64,000 nt of DNA. Source: Marasmius tenuissimus (lineage: Eukaryota; Basidiomycota; Agaricomycetes; Agaricales; Marasmiaceae). The position numbers and the translations under genes are program-made. The stretch lies in assembly GCA_029532415.1 (NCBI GenBank), contig JAQOTA010000024.1, forward strand, positions 1 through 64,000. The letters are read 5' to 3'. Of the stretch, positions 1 through 19,211 are shown in pieces; position 1 is the stretch's first letter, and each line of letters starts with the position of its first letter. The notes under the pieces were generated by a model that saw only the letters and a list, made by a program, of their open reading frames with translations, did not search any database and was not told the origin of the DNA.

Positions 1-303
1 GGTTTGTCATTTTGAACCGGATATTGGGAGGCCGCCAGTTCACGAACAATTGCGTGCTGAAACCGTTCGAGGAGATCTGAGTGAGTTGGCAGCCGCCAAA
101 GAGGTCGTGGGGGAGTTAACCGGCTGACTCTACGTGACCATGAGAGACTAGAGTTGAGAAGATTGATTTTCTATGGTGGTACAGAAGAAGTCATCGCGTG
201 GGTCTCGCGTGGTCAAAGTAATTTCACGATCACATGACCTACGCGCCCCCATGATGCGTCGTGCGACTGCCCACGTTTTTTTTGAACTTCAACTCGGACA
301 ACG
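1..303. other. upstream intergenic stretch
   Basis: No gene is recognised here. The stretch lies directly upstream of the Msd1/SSX2IP-like gene and presumably holds its promoter and 5' leader. The overlapping short reading frames show no family resemblance and run out of frame with that gene. Confidence 0.4.
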
Positions 304-3195
304 ATGGCGGCGACGCCAGCCAACCACAAGAAACTCGTTCACTGGGAATCAAGCCCAGCCGTCTCAGAAGACTTGGACTCTATCTCTCTTTCCCTCCCAA
401 ATTCCTCAACAGAATCGTCGTTTGTTTCAACATCGAGTCTCCAATATGTCAACGCCCAACTTGTGGCACATGGATTTACATCGACGCCAGGTCTCTCACT
501 GGAAGGAATATCTAATCAAGATTTGAATCGGGCTACGAAGTGTTTGATGGATATGCTAGCTCAGAGAGTGGTGAGTTGTCGTCATATGCCTCCCTCGCAA
601 CCTCATTCCAATTCCGACCGCAGAAAGACATGTCACGAGCTGAACAGCTCTCAACAGAAATACGGACAATGAACTATGACTATGAACGGATGAAATCTAT
701 GCATCAAACAGCATCCGAGAGTTCGGCCAATCTGGAGAGAGAGTTGAACACACAGCGGTCACGGCTAGCGTATGTCCAGTCGACCTCTCGCTGACGAACT
801 AGAGCTGATTGAGATCACAGGGCGATGGCCAAACCCTCCAACAAGCAGAGAATATGCAGAAACAGACGATGCTCGATCTTCAACGAACCAGATCGTCTCT
901 ACAAACCGTCCGAGCGACACATCAGGCTGAATTGAGGAAAAAGGATAAGGAACTGGAACGCATGGCAGACAAATGGCTGAAAATTGCGGATGGACAAGCC
1001 AAGCTCGGTTCTGCTGCCAGTGGGATACGCTTCTCGTCTACGCCGGCCAACGCTGCTGTATTGGGTGGGAGCCAGTTTGGGAAGGGCAAGGGATACCTAG
1101 AAATGTCACTCGAGCAGGCTGAAAAGGCTCGAGAGCAATTGAACTTGGAGAATACGGGTTTACGGATGACCGTTCTGCGTGTCGCGAATGAGATGCAGAA
1201 GTTAGTGCATGAAGTGAAGAGATACATGCCCGGTAATTCAAGGGACGTTGAAGATGTATGTGGCCTCTAGTTTTTTCTACCCCGTATGCTCACGTCTCGA
1301 TAGCCACCAGCCTTCACACTCGCAACGCTCTTTCCTCTTTCGCCTGCAAATTTCACAAACGACACCCTCACTACCCTTTTAACATCCCTCGAGTCATCGC
1401 TCCGTACGCTCGAGTCGCACTACAAAGATTCACTTGCCGTATCTTCTTCCTTTGCGAAGCAAGCAAACCCGATGGTCACTTCGGAAGAGGTAGAGAGGTT
1501 ACAGGGCGTCATTCAAACGCTTCAGGATCAGCTCGGTACGTTTCTCAGGCCCTTCCATAATTAAGTACTCAAAACGTCCGTTACAGAAGAATCCCAAGGA
1601 GAGTCTAACAACCGAGACTAGCAGGGAGTAGTGCGACCGAGACCACTTCAAAGATGGACGTGGACGTGACCACTGCTCACGAACGGGACAGGGAGTTCAA
1701 ACGGCTCGAGGGTATGAGGCGAAAGCTGGAAGAGGAAAGACGGGCGTTCGCTGAGGCGACAATTCAGCTGGGGAAAGAAAGAGCTGAGCTACAGGTATGC
1801 ATATCTAATCGCATATCCAATCTCGTCTGGGTCAGTTGCTGACGTCTATTGCGTAGGCCGAGAGATGTAGACTAGAGGAAGAGAAGGGAAAGATGGAAGT
1901 GGATGCGATGATAGAAGACGAAGACCTGCCCCTTGCGCCAGCAAACCCGAGATCGAGCTTAGCGACTTTCCCTCCTGGGAAGAAAAGGCGAAATACGGAA
2001 GATTCACCACCTAACAAGAAGCCCAAAGTCAAACCTGCACGAAAGTCTCCTCTCCAGTCAAGCTTCGGCAGAGGGTTGGGCGCTTCACGCAGTAACAAGC
2101 GTGCCTCACTCTCCGCCTCATATGCCGTTTTGACCTCCCCGTCAAAACGACCTCCCAAATTCGAACCAGCATTCGAAACGGAAGTCATCCCTGCGCCGTC
2201 CCTAGCACCCCTCCTGCCCTCCTCTCAACCACCTTCGCTCTTCCACCTCCTTCCCCCAAAGCCTCATTCCCCGCTCCTCAACCTGCACTACTACTTTCAA
2301 CTCCATTCGAGATACCCCCGCCAGATGAAACAGAGGATGCGATGGACGTATGTGAGGAACCCGTAAACCCCTCCGTAACCTCCACCCAAGCTCCTCCCAA
2401 TTTGAAAGTCCCCGAAACCCCTGCCGAACACCGTCGCAACCTTCCTTTCCCCATGGCCAAACCCTACGCACCCCGAATGATCCACGCATACTCCCCCGCT
2501 CGACCGAGTCCGCTGAGCCGAATCTTGATGTTGGGCAACTCACCAGACTCGAACAAGTCGGACGATTCAGGACTGTTAGAACCGGTTCCGGAGGAGGAGA
2601 TGTTCCCTGAAATTCCAATGGAGGACAGAGAAGCTGCTGGTGGCATTCCACCAGAATCGTCCGAAGAACACGAGTTGAGCCTCCGATGACGCTAGCGCAG
2701 GAACTTGGGGTTTCTGAGTCGCCTCCAGAGAGTCCTGTAGGGCTTCGGCCGGTTTCGCCTCCATTACAGGACCGAAGAGGAGATCCGAACGCCGGCGGTG
2801 GTGTTGTCACTGCGGGAAAATCTACTACGACGAGGGGAAGAGTCATACATGGGCCTTCTGGGGCTGCTTCGAGTTCCAAGTCGAGAGGGGCGGCGTTACC
2901 GCCGACGACTGTTCCTCCGAGAAGGAAGCCACCGCCCACAACTACAGCGACGGGTAGTAGTAATAGGCCTTCGGGTTCAACGGCGCGGTTGGCCGTTCCG
3001 GCGACCAAGGAAAAGGAGAACAAGGGAAAGGCTGGTGCGAGTACGCAACCTACAGCTCCTGGTGGCGCTGGTACTTCTCGTCCGAGGGTGAAGCCTCCAA
3101 TCCCAAGTGCTCAAACGGGGGCAGGACGAGGAGCGCCACGACGCGTGCCAATAGGCAGTGTAGATGCACCTCCGCCTGGAAGGCCGAAGAAGTAG
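304..3195 (+). CDS. Msd1/SSX2IP (ADIP)-like microtubule-anchoring coiled-coil protein
   Basis: Multi-exon gene. The N-terminus has the pattern of the fungal ADIP/Msd1 family: a Tyr-Val-Asn-x-Gln-Leu-x-x-x-Gly-Phe segment followed by SLEGISNQDLNRATKCLMDM, then a long coiled coil rich in E, R and Q (about 540-1240 and 1650-1900). In yeast and animals this family tethers microtubule minus ends to the spindle pole body or centrosome. The C-terminal half (about 1890-3195) is basic and rich in Pro, Ser and Gly, looks disordered, and has KKRR/KKPK patches. Introns are visible at about 570-628 (GTGAGT...GCAG), 770-815 and 1799-1857. The start at 304 is chosen because the conserved block follows in frame. 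The family call rests on memory of the conserved block. Confidence 0.68.
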
Positions 3196-3354
3196 AATGA
3201 GTACCTGCTTTACGTACTGTGCTTCCTCGTATTCATTATGATACCCGATCTTGATTTACTTTCATTATGAACCACCTTTGCATTAGGGTAACAGTATGAA
3301 TACGTTCTATTGACTTGGAGATGCACCTACACTCATACATATGTAACAGCTGTT

Positions 3355-5978
<2,624 letters not shown>

Positions 5979-6445
5979 AGACGGAAGGTGGTGGTGGTAA
6001 GATGTTGGAAATCGCTCGGCCGTTCCATGAGTGATTTTATAGGCAAAAATCTTGTGAGATCAGATGACATAGTCGGGTAGGACGACGTGAACGAGCCTTA
6101 CTGGGGTTAGAGGACCATGGTGGAGGATGGTGGACAGTGGAAGACCTAATTTGGATGGTTTAAGCGCTAGCTGAGCGAGCTACATACCAAAGAAGGAACA
6201 GAGCCCGACGCGTTCATCGCTACTCGTGATCTCATCCATCATGATTATGATTGACAAGGGGCTGGATTGACTAAGTCTGACCCGGTTCGAGATGAAGTCG
6301 GAGAGCAGCAATTATTATACAAACTAAGGTGTTGAGTAAAGCAATCTACAAGTACATTACAAGCAAGCAACACAACCAGTCCGAGAGTCCAAGTAGATAG
6401 TAATAGTACAACAAGTTGCAAGAAAAGGAGCAGCAAGAAAATGTT
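5979..6445. other. intergenic
   Basis: Between the monooxygenase 5' end and the POLD4-like 3' end, both on the minus strand. It should contain the monooxygenase promoter. No RNA gene or repeat was seen. Confidence 0.4.
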
Positions 6446-7181
6446 TTACAACTGGCCGTACAAGCAACTCTCAGCATATTCAGTCTTTTCGATGCCTTGT
6501 TGGGTGAGAAGGATATCGCGGATCTGTGGAAGACACTGAGAAGATTGTAGAATTTGAAGAGAGTAGACTTGCCTCAACCGGAGGATTGAGTCCCATGGAT
6601 TGTGCTCGAGTCCATCGCTCCAATCGAGATATACCGACGCACGGCCCATATTGGTACGACCTGTACAAGGACATCAATAAAAGATGTTGAATCTGGGTAT
6701 AGAAGACTTGCATATCGAATACGCGAAGGACTTGATGTATATTGTTTTCCTTCTCTCCATGAACTAGAAGACGCATGACCGATGAGTTATCTGGGAGAGC
6801 CGAGGCAAAAAGACTCACTGGGAGTTAGATTGTCATTTTTATCCTTCGCATCCTGTATGACCTTCTTCCATCTCGGATCCTTTACCTTGAGTTGCTCCCG
6901 AGGCGGAGGGAGCTCCTCTAAGACGGCAGTTTCATTCAGAACGAGGGTTCGGACAAATGAATTGAGCCAGACTCACCAGGAGCTGCTGGCAGCGAATTAA
7001 GTTTGCTCTCGACCGATTTCCTCTGAGCAGCTTCAGGTGAGCTCTCCTCGGCCTGAACAGGGGTCTTTTTCTTCGATTTGGCTTTGGTCTCTTGGGAGGA
7101 AGAGTTGGTGCGTTTTATTGCTGCAAACTGAAGTTTGCCTTGCTTCATAGCTGCAGAGCTTTTTGAGCGCGTTGCGGGCAT
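6446..7181 (-). CDS. POLD4: DNA polymerase delta subunit 4 (POLD4/Cdm1)
   Basis: Small three- or four-exon gene. Joined exons give a basic N-terminus (MPATRSKSSAAMKQGKLQF...), a linker, a segment VKDPRWKKVIQDAKDKN and the family hallmark QYGPCVGISRLERWTRAQ followed by GLNPP and IRDILLTQQG. This YGPCxGxxRLxRWxRAxxLGLNPP block is the conserved core of the smallest pol delta subunit, which binds the catalytic and B subunits and stabilises the holoenzyme. QGKLQF near the N-terminus resembles a degenerate PCNA-binding motif (QxxLxxF); that is inference. The last intron joins PPVE to IRDIL, so the stop is at 6446-6448. Length is about 170-180 residues, usual for the family. Confidence 0.83.
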
Positions 7182-8356
7182 TTGTGGCAGCGAAGATAGT
7201 GGTTCAAGTCAAAGTGGGAAGCGCCGGCGGCTCAAGCGTCACATTGCGTCACAAGGACTAGTACATACCAAATATGGCATTCACTGGGGCGCATCGCGTG
7301 GGCCGTCGGGAGCCGATCTGAGCCGATACGCCCGTCGCGACTACACTCTCACTCCCACCACGATCATCACTCCCGATTCTACTGTGTAGTGATGAAGCAA
7401 TTCTACCAAGAAATCGCCCCGTTGTTATCTGTTTGAACCTCGGTGTTTTTGCCTAACCTCCCACAGGGACAAGGGGTTCCACTGGTTCATTTTTCAACCA
7501 GACTATTGGACAACATCTCAATTTGAAGTCTCTTTTCAATCTGGTTCGAATCAATGTACAATGCCTCTCTTCAATGGCTCCGGAAATATGCATGTAGTCG
7601 TTCCTTAACACCAATACCAGTCAGGGCTAGTCAGGGACCTCTTCGGGAGGCCCTCGAGGTCACGTCGCGGACCTTGGGCGGTCGCAATAGAAATCAGGTA
7701 TTTGCCTATCCCTACGGCAGCTCGTAGAGTCTAAAATTGTCTCTTTAGTACTCACATGCGTGACGAAGTACATTCAGAAATCTGGACCTAGTCAAACACA
7801 ACCTTGTGTTACATCATTGATACCTCGGACAAACTTCATCACGGAGACCTTGGAATCAATCGAGTGGCTGCGTTGCATGAATTTTTGATAGCGAGTTCTA
7901 AATTCGTGCCATGTGCAGCTATTCTAGCTGTCTCCACGTTCTCTAACAGCTTTCGACGAACGGGTACCCTTCTTCTCGATACTGATCTTCGTCTCGGGAG
8001 TCAAAAACGAGTAGTACATTCCAGCATATCCCCCGGTATGTTTATCCAGAAAGTGATTTCACCTACTCAGCCGTGATTCTCTCAGAGTGCGCCACCTCGC
8101 AGCGTGAATCTTCGGGATAATCCTCGCATAACCTCGGATGTTAATACGTGTATTTCCCTCGGCGCTTTATGGTATTGCAATGTAACGAGCACCCATACCT
8201 CACGGGGGTATCTTGCTGGCCGAGTTGTACCCGCGTAACTTGTCAAATACTCCGGGGATTTTTCGCTTCCTAGTGCTTTAAAGGCCAATTCTCAGTCAGT
8301 ATACCACTGGTGTTGACTCCCCAATAACCCTCTCTACTCGTCCCGGATCACCAACC
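7182..8356. other. long intergenic region
   Basis: About 1.2 kb without a convincing gene. Short reading frames at 7135-7389, 7804-8076 and 8082-8532 have no family resemblance. The last 150 bases presumably contain the cellobiose dehydrogenase promoter. Pyrimidine-rich tracts lie at about 8320-8345. Confidence 0.35.
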
Positions 8357-11957
<3,601 letters not shown>

Positions 11958-12273
11958 GAGATTTCGAGATAAGGTTCACCGCAAACATAAGCATATCTAT
12001 CTATAGCTATCAAGTTTGTATCAGTACGCATTGGTTAGTTTGTATACACGCTCAACAGGTCGTGAAAATGAAGAGTCCGGCATCTACTACTCCCGAGTCC
12101 CGACTACCGACGCTGTAGCGTGGGAATGCGTACTCCCGCAAGGCGCTTGATAGCGGGCGCTTACTGCTCACGCGTTTTCTGCTGACATATCAAATTCGGG
12201 GCTTTGTGATTACGCTCACTAATACCCATGTACTATCCATCGCACTCTCTCTTCCTGTCTTCCATCACCAAAT
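11958..12273. other. intergenic
   Basis: Holds the cellobiose dehydrogenase 3' end and the promoter of the ubiquitin-like/WLM gene. No other structure recognised. Confidence 0.4.
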
Positions 12274-13374
12274 ATGAGTAACGAGCCTACCGCTGACAAC
12301 ATTGCCGTCACCGTCTCACACAAAGGACAAACCTTTTCCCTTTCGCTCCTCCCGGATGCGACGCTAGGACTGTTACTCGAGCGTCTAGAAGAGCTCACCT
12401 CCATTCCTCCACCTCTACAGAAACTGCTGTACAAAGGCAGCAAGTCCGCTAAACCGGACGAATCAATAACACTTACGGAAGCCGGGATCAAGGATGGAAC
12501 AAAGATACAGCTGATTGGTACAACCGCGAAGCAACTAGACGAGTTGAAGGAGACGGAGAGCGAGCAACAGCGGCGGGATAGAATAATGAGAGAACGGGCA
12601 GCGAAAGGTCCCACCAAGGTACGTCCCTATGTGGCTTCTTCAAACGTCTGAATTGGTTCGACCTCCCTCTTACTTATATATAGATTCGGTCAACTGGCAT
12701 GTCGTCGAGCACAACCCTCCAATACCGGTTCCATAAGATAGAACCCTTAGCACATCTGCCCAACCCTGCATCTGCGAAAGCCCTACTCATTCGGTTTTCG
12801 GAAGACGCGGCGATCCGTCACGTCATGCAAAAACACAAATTCGCCGTTGGGACGTTGACTGAACTTGCGCCCCACGAACATCCGAACCTTCTCGGACTCA
12901 ATGTGAATGCTGGGCAGGAGATCAAACTCCGTATCCGGACGAACAAGTATGATGGGTTCAGGGATTACAAGACGATACGGAAGACGTTGTGTCATGAATT
13001 GGCGCATAATGTGTGGGGACCTCATGATAATAATGTAAGTCGGGGATCAATCATTTGTTTGACTGTTTTGCTGACCCTTTTTTTCCGTTCAGTTTAAGGA
13101 ACTCAATTCCCAATTGAATCGAGAGGTGGCTGAATACGAGCGGTCTGTTAGTACTGGGACGCACGTTCTGGTAGACGGAGACGTCTACGAGCCATCTTCC
13201 GACTTGGAAGCAGAGGCCAGGACGCACGTCCTTGGTGGTAGCTCCGCTAGTGGCGGCAGCGATTCCCGGGAAGCTAGAAGACAGCGAATGTTGGACGCTG
13301 CAATGGCACGGTTGCGGAAGGAAGAGGAAGAAATAGAAGGTAGTTGTGGGACCGCTGGTCCATCTGCATTGTAA
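12274..13374 (+). CDS. ubiquitin-like plus WLM metalloprotease (Wss1-related)
   Basis: Three exons. Residues about 8-85 look like a ubiquitin-like fold (VTVSHKGQTFSLSLLPDATLG ... LYKGSKSAKPDESITLTEAGIKDGTKIQL). After a short linker the WLM domain starts (YRFHKIEPLAHLPNPASA) and contains the zinc-binding HELAHNVWGPHDNNF, a HExxH motif with a third His six residues on. This is the gluzincin-like site of WLM/Wss1/SPRTN-type proteases, which act on DNA-protein crosslinks and SUMO- or ubiquitin-linked proteins. The C-terminus is an acidic/basic coil (REARRQRMLDAAMARLRKEEEE). The UBL-WLM architecture is known in plants and fungi and differs from yeast Wss1, which lacks the UBL. Introns at about 12619-12684 and 13034-13093. 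Confidence 0.86.
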
Positions 13375-13852
13375 CCTGTGTGAAATGAGAAGTACAGTGT
13401 ACATGTGTAGTGTCGTGAAAATGTAATAAGATAACAATAAATGCTCGGGGAATATAATACGTATTAATGGTTATTGTGCGTATTTTAACAGCTAACAGCA
13501 CTTTTGGGGGGCCCATTCCAACGTCAAGCACGGGCTACAAGGGCGTACAGCGAATGCGGGAGTTATTGATTGTGGGAGTGTTGACCATCAGACCATACCT
13601 CTCCCCTCGCTCGAATTGAGATCTGATGCTACAAACATAGAGGTATTAGTTTAGGACATCGTTACAAGGTCGAGCCGTACCTAGATCAGTGCCACAGTCG
13701 CTAGGCCCAAGTTTGTGGAAGAGATGGAAAATGATCCCAGAACTGCATCGCTTTGCGATACCATGAGACGATCTTCCACTACTGCCCCCCATCCGACATC
13801 CAACATCCAGTTCCTAGTCCCCATAGTAAACAACAAACATCCGAGTCAACCA
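13375..13852. other. intergenic
   Basis: Convergent 3' ends of the WLM gene (+) and the membrane-protein gene (-). AT-rich just after 13374. No gene recognised. Confidence 0.4.
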
Positions 13853-15214
13853 TCACCGGCTGTATTCCGGTAACTCCTGTGAATGTTGTAGTCTCGCCAT
13901 CATTTCACGTTGCTGTGTTCTCAGGGTCTCCACTTCTCTCCGCATCTCTGCAATCTGCTCCCGCCTCTCGCGTCGCCTTCGACGCCGAGAAGGACTACTA
14001 CGATGATGATGACGGTTGGAACGGGAACTGGGTGTCTCTGGACTGGTGGGTGACGCGACGCTCGTGGGTGGTGTCGTTATAGCAGTGTGCGCTTGTGACG
14101 GCTCGCTGCCAAGGGGAGAGAACAACGGTGCCGACGCTGCTGATGATGATCCTGCTTGGCTGTGTGCGACACCTCCACCCCCACCACCGTGCCGACTCCC
14201 TCCTCCACTGCTTGAAGCTTCACTTGATCCAGGGCCATACCTTGCGACGTTGCTGCCAGCGGTGACCGTATAATCTCCGTAACGAGGTAGCGTCGATTTC
14301 GGTGGGTCGGGGATGAAAGGGTCGATAGTGAACCGTGAGGGGGGTTTGTTAGGTCTTCTGGTTGTTAATCGTTGTCTCCGTCTCCATCGTAGATGATACC
14401 AGACTGCCCATATTATGATAACAGCAAAGAACAACGCTCCGAGAACTACTCCGAGAATGAGGGGAAGTTGGTTTTTTGAATTTGGGTCATCGGCTCTCTT
14501 CGTAAGGGTCGTTATATTCTCTTCGGAGCTGAGTGGGTGAATGAGCTTCAATACAGACAAAAAAGGGCGCAGACTGGACGGTACGGACCTAAACAAGTAC
14601 ATTGCGTAGTCGAAGAGAGGGCTTGATCCGTCCACGTTCGACGTGCTGAGAATTGTAAAAGAATGCTTTTTGTTGGGCAGATTCGCTATTGAAAAGACAG
14701 AGACGTTGTATTGAAAGCTGTCGCTCGAGTCGGAAACGTGGGTGAAATTTTCTGTCAACTTGACGTCGTCCAGGATGAACTGGAGGGTATACTGAGGAGA
14801 TGGATGACTGCGGATGGGAAGGCTGGGGTTTGGGAGGATGTACTGGACAGATAAGGCCGTTCCTGTGCATGAGAATCAGTTTCGCTGTGCAAAAAAGAGG
14901 CCGAGCAAGGACGCACCAAGGAAATGGAAGTAAACTCCAGACGTGCTCCTGGTGGCGTCACGCAAAGGCGCGTGCCATGTACCACTGAACGCGAGAGAAT
15001 TGTTGAGTGACGAATGTCGCAGGCAATTCACGCTGCACCTGGCTCCTTGATACCAACTCTGGGCGGGGAAATATATAGGTCGGACGCCTGAGAAAGAGTC
15101 CCCGGTTTCATCATCAATTGTTCCTTGTTGGACAGCGGCGGAGACAGCGCGGAAGGAATACAAAAAGGTCAAAATCGGGAGGGGTGTGAGCGGGTGCGCT
15201 GGACAACGAACCAT
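13853..15214 (-). CDS. type I single-pass membrane protein with Ser/Gly-rich cytoplasmic tail
   Basis: Function not recognised. The first exon has a signal-like N-terminus (MVRCPAHPLTPLPILTFLYS) and an ectodomain with likely N-glycosylation sites (NNSL, ENFT, YNVS). A later exon contains the single transmembrane helix LILGVVLGALFFAVIIIWAV followed by the stop-transfer WYHLRWRRRQR. The tail is rich in Ser, Gly, His and Pro and ends in a short coiled coil (MRREVETLRTQQREMMARL). This layout is common among Agaricomycete membrane proteins of unknown role. The start at 15214 is preferred over 15232 because it places the hydrophobic stretch as a normal signal peptide. Introns interrupt at about 14525-14590 and 14865-14920. 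Confidence 0.6.
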
Positions 15215-15896
15215 TCTGCATTCGACCAACAACCAAGGGTCCTTATAAGTCCATGGTTCAAAAAAGACCCGCCCAATATACTATTTGGAAAATGATTTCC
15301 GAAATGGAAACGCAAACTTGTGACTCAACCTTACGCGAAAATGTGCGTGAAAATCTCCGGTGAGCCTTCCGGTCAACCTTCCGATCATCCTCTGAAAATC
15401 CGACAGCCCTGCAAGAGCATGATGGCGACCCAGCAGGTAAGGGAGCTCGGGCTTGATATACATCGGGCAACATGGAGGCTTTATTGACCGTAGCAGCGAG
15501 CTGAGGCCAACGGTGATATGAGGTGAGGCCAGACCGCGCTTCGCACTACTCCTTCCCAGGACTCTGGGCCTGAGACCCGGAAGATGCAACCGACGCATGG
15601 CGCACCGCAAAATCCGGCTTAAGCGGCCAGGTGCGCATCATAAAGTGAGGAAATCCTCGCGTGGCGTGGGATCATTTTGAGGGATTGTTGTTGCTCTCCA
15701 GGGCAGGGAAGGAGAGTCCAGCCCGGTACTGAGTGATGCGTCTCAGGACAAAGCATGCTGGATCATGACGCTTAAAGACAAAAGATGAGTGGAGTAAGCG
15801 CCCGTCTCAGATACGGCGCAGGCTTTGCAAACGGAATAGAATCATTATGATCGGTCATGCTGGTTGGAGACACAGACATGGGTGTACAATTTACAA
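15215..15896. other. intergenic
   Basis: Between the membrane-protein 5' end and the GPATCH1 3' end. Short minus-strand reading frames (15258-15610) show no recognisable family. No RNA gene seen. Confidence 0.35.
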
Positions 15897-18800
15897 CTAC
15901 ATGAAATCAATCGCCCGCTTCCTAGCTCGCGGAGGTGCAGATACAGTCGCATCCTGAGCCCCATCTATTCTCCCAGCCATGTCCACATCAATCTGTTGGG
16001 CTTCCACGCCGCTTGGTGGAGGTTTCTCTACCCAGATATCATCATCATCAACGGCCATTTTGTCCTTGTCCCTATCTTTAGCCTTTTCCTTCGTCTTAAC
16101 GCCCTCTTTGTCCTTCTTTTTCTTCTTCTTAGGCCGGTGCTCGGTGACGTGATCCTCCCCATCACCACCTTCATCCATAGCAAACGAAACGATCGCTTTC
16201 CGCTTTTCCTTATCCTTCTTCCTCTTCTTTTTGGTATCATGTTCATTAGACTTATCGTCGCCTTTAGTCACCCGAGCTTCCCGAGGAACAAAAGTCGGTT
16301 TGAAAGTCGCGAGGTCAACAGGCTCTTCAGCCGCTGGAGCGGGAGTTGCGGCTGGCGGAGGGACGGGGGGTGAGATATCGGCGCTTTCCTTCTCCTCCAC
16401 TACCTTCGTCTCTCCACCTTCATCATCACTATCCTCGTCATCACTAGCAAAGATAGCTTTGAACACGTCGATAGAAGGACGTTCGTAAGTGAGCGTATCC
16501 CGTCCTTGCGTGTCGTCCTCGCCAAGCCCCACGTTCGAGAGATCCCGTTTGCCACCAGCTCCTCCACCTCGGGCGCTCGTGTCCCACATAGAAGCTGTCG
16601 CGGCGTCTATGAGCTCCTGTGATAGTCCAGTAGAAGAGCTACTCGCAGCGCCTGCTTCATCACCACCCGTCGTAGCAGCAGCACCAGCAGCAGCTGACGA
16701 GGTAGCACCACCAGTCTCATCAAATGGCGCCGGCGCCGAGGACGATGACATATCCGGGCTCGGATCCTTCACTCCAAACCGTTTACACAACAACCTCGCA
16801 GGCTGCCACGGCGCCACCTCCCTAGTCATAAGCCCATACATCCCCATCTTCGCCGCATTCTCCTTTGGACTCAACTTGTCCTCTCTCCGTTTATTCTCCT
16901 CTTCCTCCTCTCGCTGTCTGGTTTCTTCCGCCGTGGGCTGATGAAGCCCCTCGTGGATCTTTGGTCCATGCTCGACGACGACGGCACTAGTGAATCGACC
17001 AGCCATAGCACCAGACATCGGTTTGAATATTTGCGCCGACTGTGCAAATTCATCGAGTTCTTTGTTAAACTCGTCGATGGTTTGGTTCGGAAGGGGACGC
17101 AACATGGGAGAGGAGGAAGGATCGGCTTGAGATTGAAGGTAGAGGGTGTATCGAGCTTGTTTGGCAGCGTCGGTAGTGAAAGGTTGGTATCCTCTCAAAG
17201 CGGCACTAGCCACATGAGGCTCAGTAGATGGCATTTTGATGGAGGAGGGTTCGGGAGTGGTGGGTTGCGCATGTGAGGATCCGGAGGTGAGATTGGCTGC
17301 AATATTCTTGAGGCGTTCTCGGTCCTTTTGAGACATGTAGTCGAATACTGATTTAGGCGCTGAGGGTAGGGGGGTCTCGCCGAGTAGGTTTCCTCTCTGC
17401 GCAAACATTAGTGTGATAAATTAGGAAGTAACGACGGTGTAAGCGTACCTCGTCCGCCGACATTCCAGACTTCCATTTATGATGTGGTATTGGGCCAGAA
17501 GTAGTCTCTTCTGTCTTTACATTTTCCTTGTCGTGGCCCTGTTGCTCCCAAACTTTCTTCGGACTGGGTTTCCAGCCTTTGGGTATATCCGGTAGCGGGA
17601 ACCTGGGTAAGGTAAGGTCACCAATCACCCCAGTAAATGAAATCAGAGATGGAGATACCATCGGTCCTCTGCGACAGGTTTATCGCAAAGAACGAACCCA
17701 GGAAGGACAATAGTTCCATCTCGAAACGTCTGTGTTGTCGTGGGAGCCTAGAGAGATGAACACATAAGACTGGAGATGAATCAAACTGTTGGGAACGGAG
17801 GGTTACCTACGATATTGCTCGTGCCCTTCCTACGATCACTCTTCCCACCTATCGTAATCCTGTCGTCTGCTTCATCATCAGCGATATCGTATGCTGTCCT
17901 GTTTCTTCGACTAAAGGCGGTGTCGTAGACGTCCAAATCATCTTCATCAGCGTCGTTGAGGGCTCCCAGGCCGAATCCAGCTGTAAAATGAAATTAGCAT
18001 AACCCCCGAGGAGCTTCTCTTCAACGCACCTGAGATATTCGGTCCTGATTGGCTAGAGCCACCAGTAGCCTTCTGTCCGAGTGACTCGTTCAGACTCATT
18101 CCAGGTCTGTAACCCAGTCCATGAAAGTTATCCTTCCGGGCCACGACCAAGATGGGAGTATCACGAGGGGCGTAAGTATGCTTGTTGGCCTCTTCATCAT
18201 CCACAGGTAGGTCGAGGTCATCTCCAGTCACTATTCTGCCCGTTTGCGCTTGTAAGTCCTGCAGTCGTCTTTGTCGAAGGGTGACGCGTGGTCCTATTCC
18301 CTGACCCATCCTCCATCCCATTTTCTTCAGTATTCGTGCACCTGCCGAGTCTTTCGTGGACGGAAGTATAGCAGCTTGCAATGCCGAGGTTATAGCGCTG
18401 TGGAACCTTTAGAACGCGGAAACAAGACAGTGCGTCAGAGACGTACTCTTTCTCGTTCTCCTCATCTCCAATACCCCGTCGAATGAGTTCGGCTTGTGTA
18501 CCTCCCATCAGGTCCATCTCTTCGGTAGTGTCGACAAGTTTTCGGTCCTCCTGCATCTCCCGAAGGTCGTCCTCGTCCATAAAGTCCTCCACGCGCGTTT
18601 TCTTGTTCTTTGCTCGATCATTTCTTGACGATACGAAGGCAGAGGGCGTCCATCCTTGACCATGACTCAGTTTTGTATTTAGAAGGATGAAGTGGCATGA
18701 GTACCTTCTTTCGACCCTACAGTGTTGAAGTATCCAGCTGAGAATCCACCCGTGAATGCACCGTGCAGCCGTCTTCGACCTTTTTCATCTCGAACCTGTT

Positions 18801-19056
18801 ATAACAGTATAAGCACTTGCTTTAACGAACGATTGGATTCCAAACATACGTCTTGCTTCCACAATGGAACGAATTCTCCTGTATCCTTTGATTTCTCGAG
18901 CGGTGGAAGAGGCGTGCCAATCTAATTATCAATATTAGACTTGTGTTCGTTGAGTTGAAGAATAGTGACACTCGCCAGGCAGAAAGACTCGTTAGCCTTT
19001 GAGCTCGATGCATTGACACCCAGGTCTCCGAGCTTCTTCTTCAGTCTGCTGGTCAT
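15897..19056 (-). CDS. GPATCH1: G-patch domain protein GPATCH1 (spliceosome-associated)
   Basis: Read right to left. After [15 protein letters not shown] the next exons carry the family's signature [17 protein letters not shown] and [19 protein letters not shown], matching the highly conserved N-terminus of GPATCH1/TGH. An acidic segment ([17 protein letters not shown]) follows, then the G-patch [20 protein letters not shown] (about 18290-18335), [10 protein letters not shown], and the DUF1604-type region with [13 protein letters not shown]. The last long exon (15897-17408) begins [33 protein letters not shown] and ends in Lys/Glu/Asp-rich low complexity. The protein joins the C-complex spliceosome and works with a DEAH helicase; that role is family knowledge. 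It is large (about 900 residues), typical of fungal orthologues. Confidence 0.9.
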
Positions 19057-19211
19057 GTTGAAGTTACAGTCGATTTGAATGTGCTGACATGGAGGTTATT
19101 GCAGTGAGTTGGGACAGGTTGGGACCTGCCTGCCTGAGGCTGTTGCGGCAGTCACTTTACTCGGTCATTTCCGATGGACTCACGTAATATATTGCCCCTC
19201 AGTCCAGGACC

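Noticed and set aside
2202..3023. 273-codon minus-strand frame
   Set aside because: Lies antisense to the Pro/Ser-rich tail of the Msd1-like gene; composition mirrors that codon bias and no family is seen.
16231..16941. plus-strand frames over GPATCH1
   Set aside because: Antisense shadows of the Ser/Ala/Glu-rich last exon of GPATCH1.
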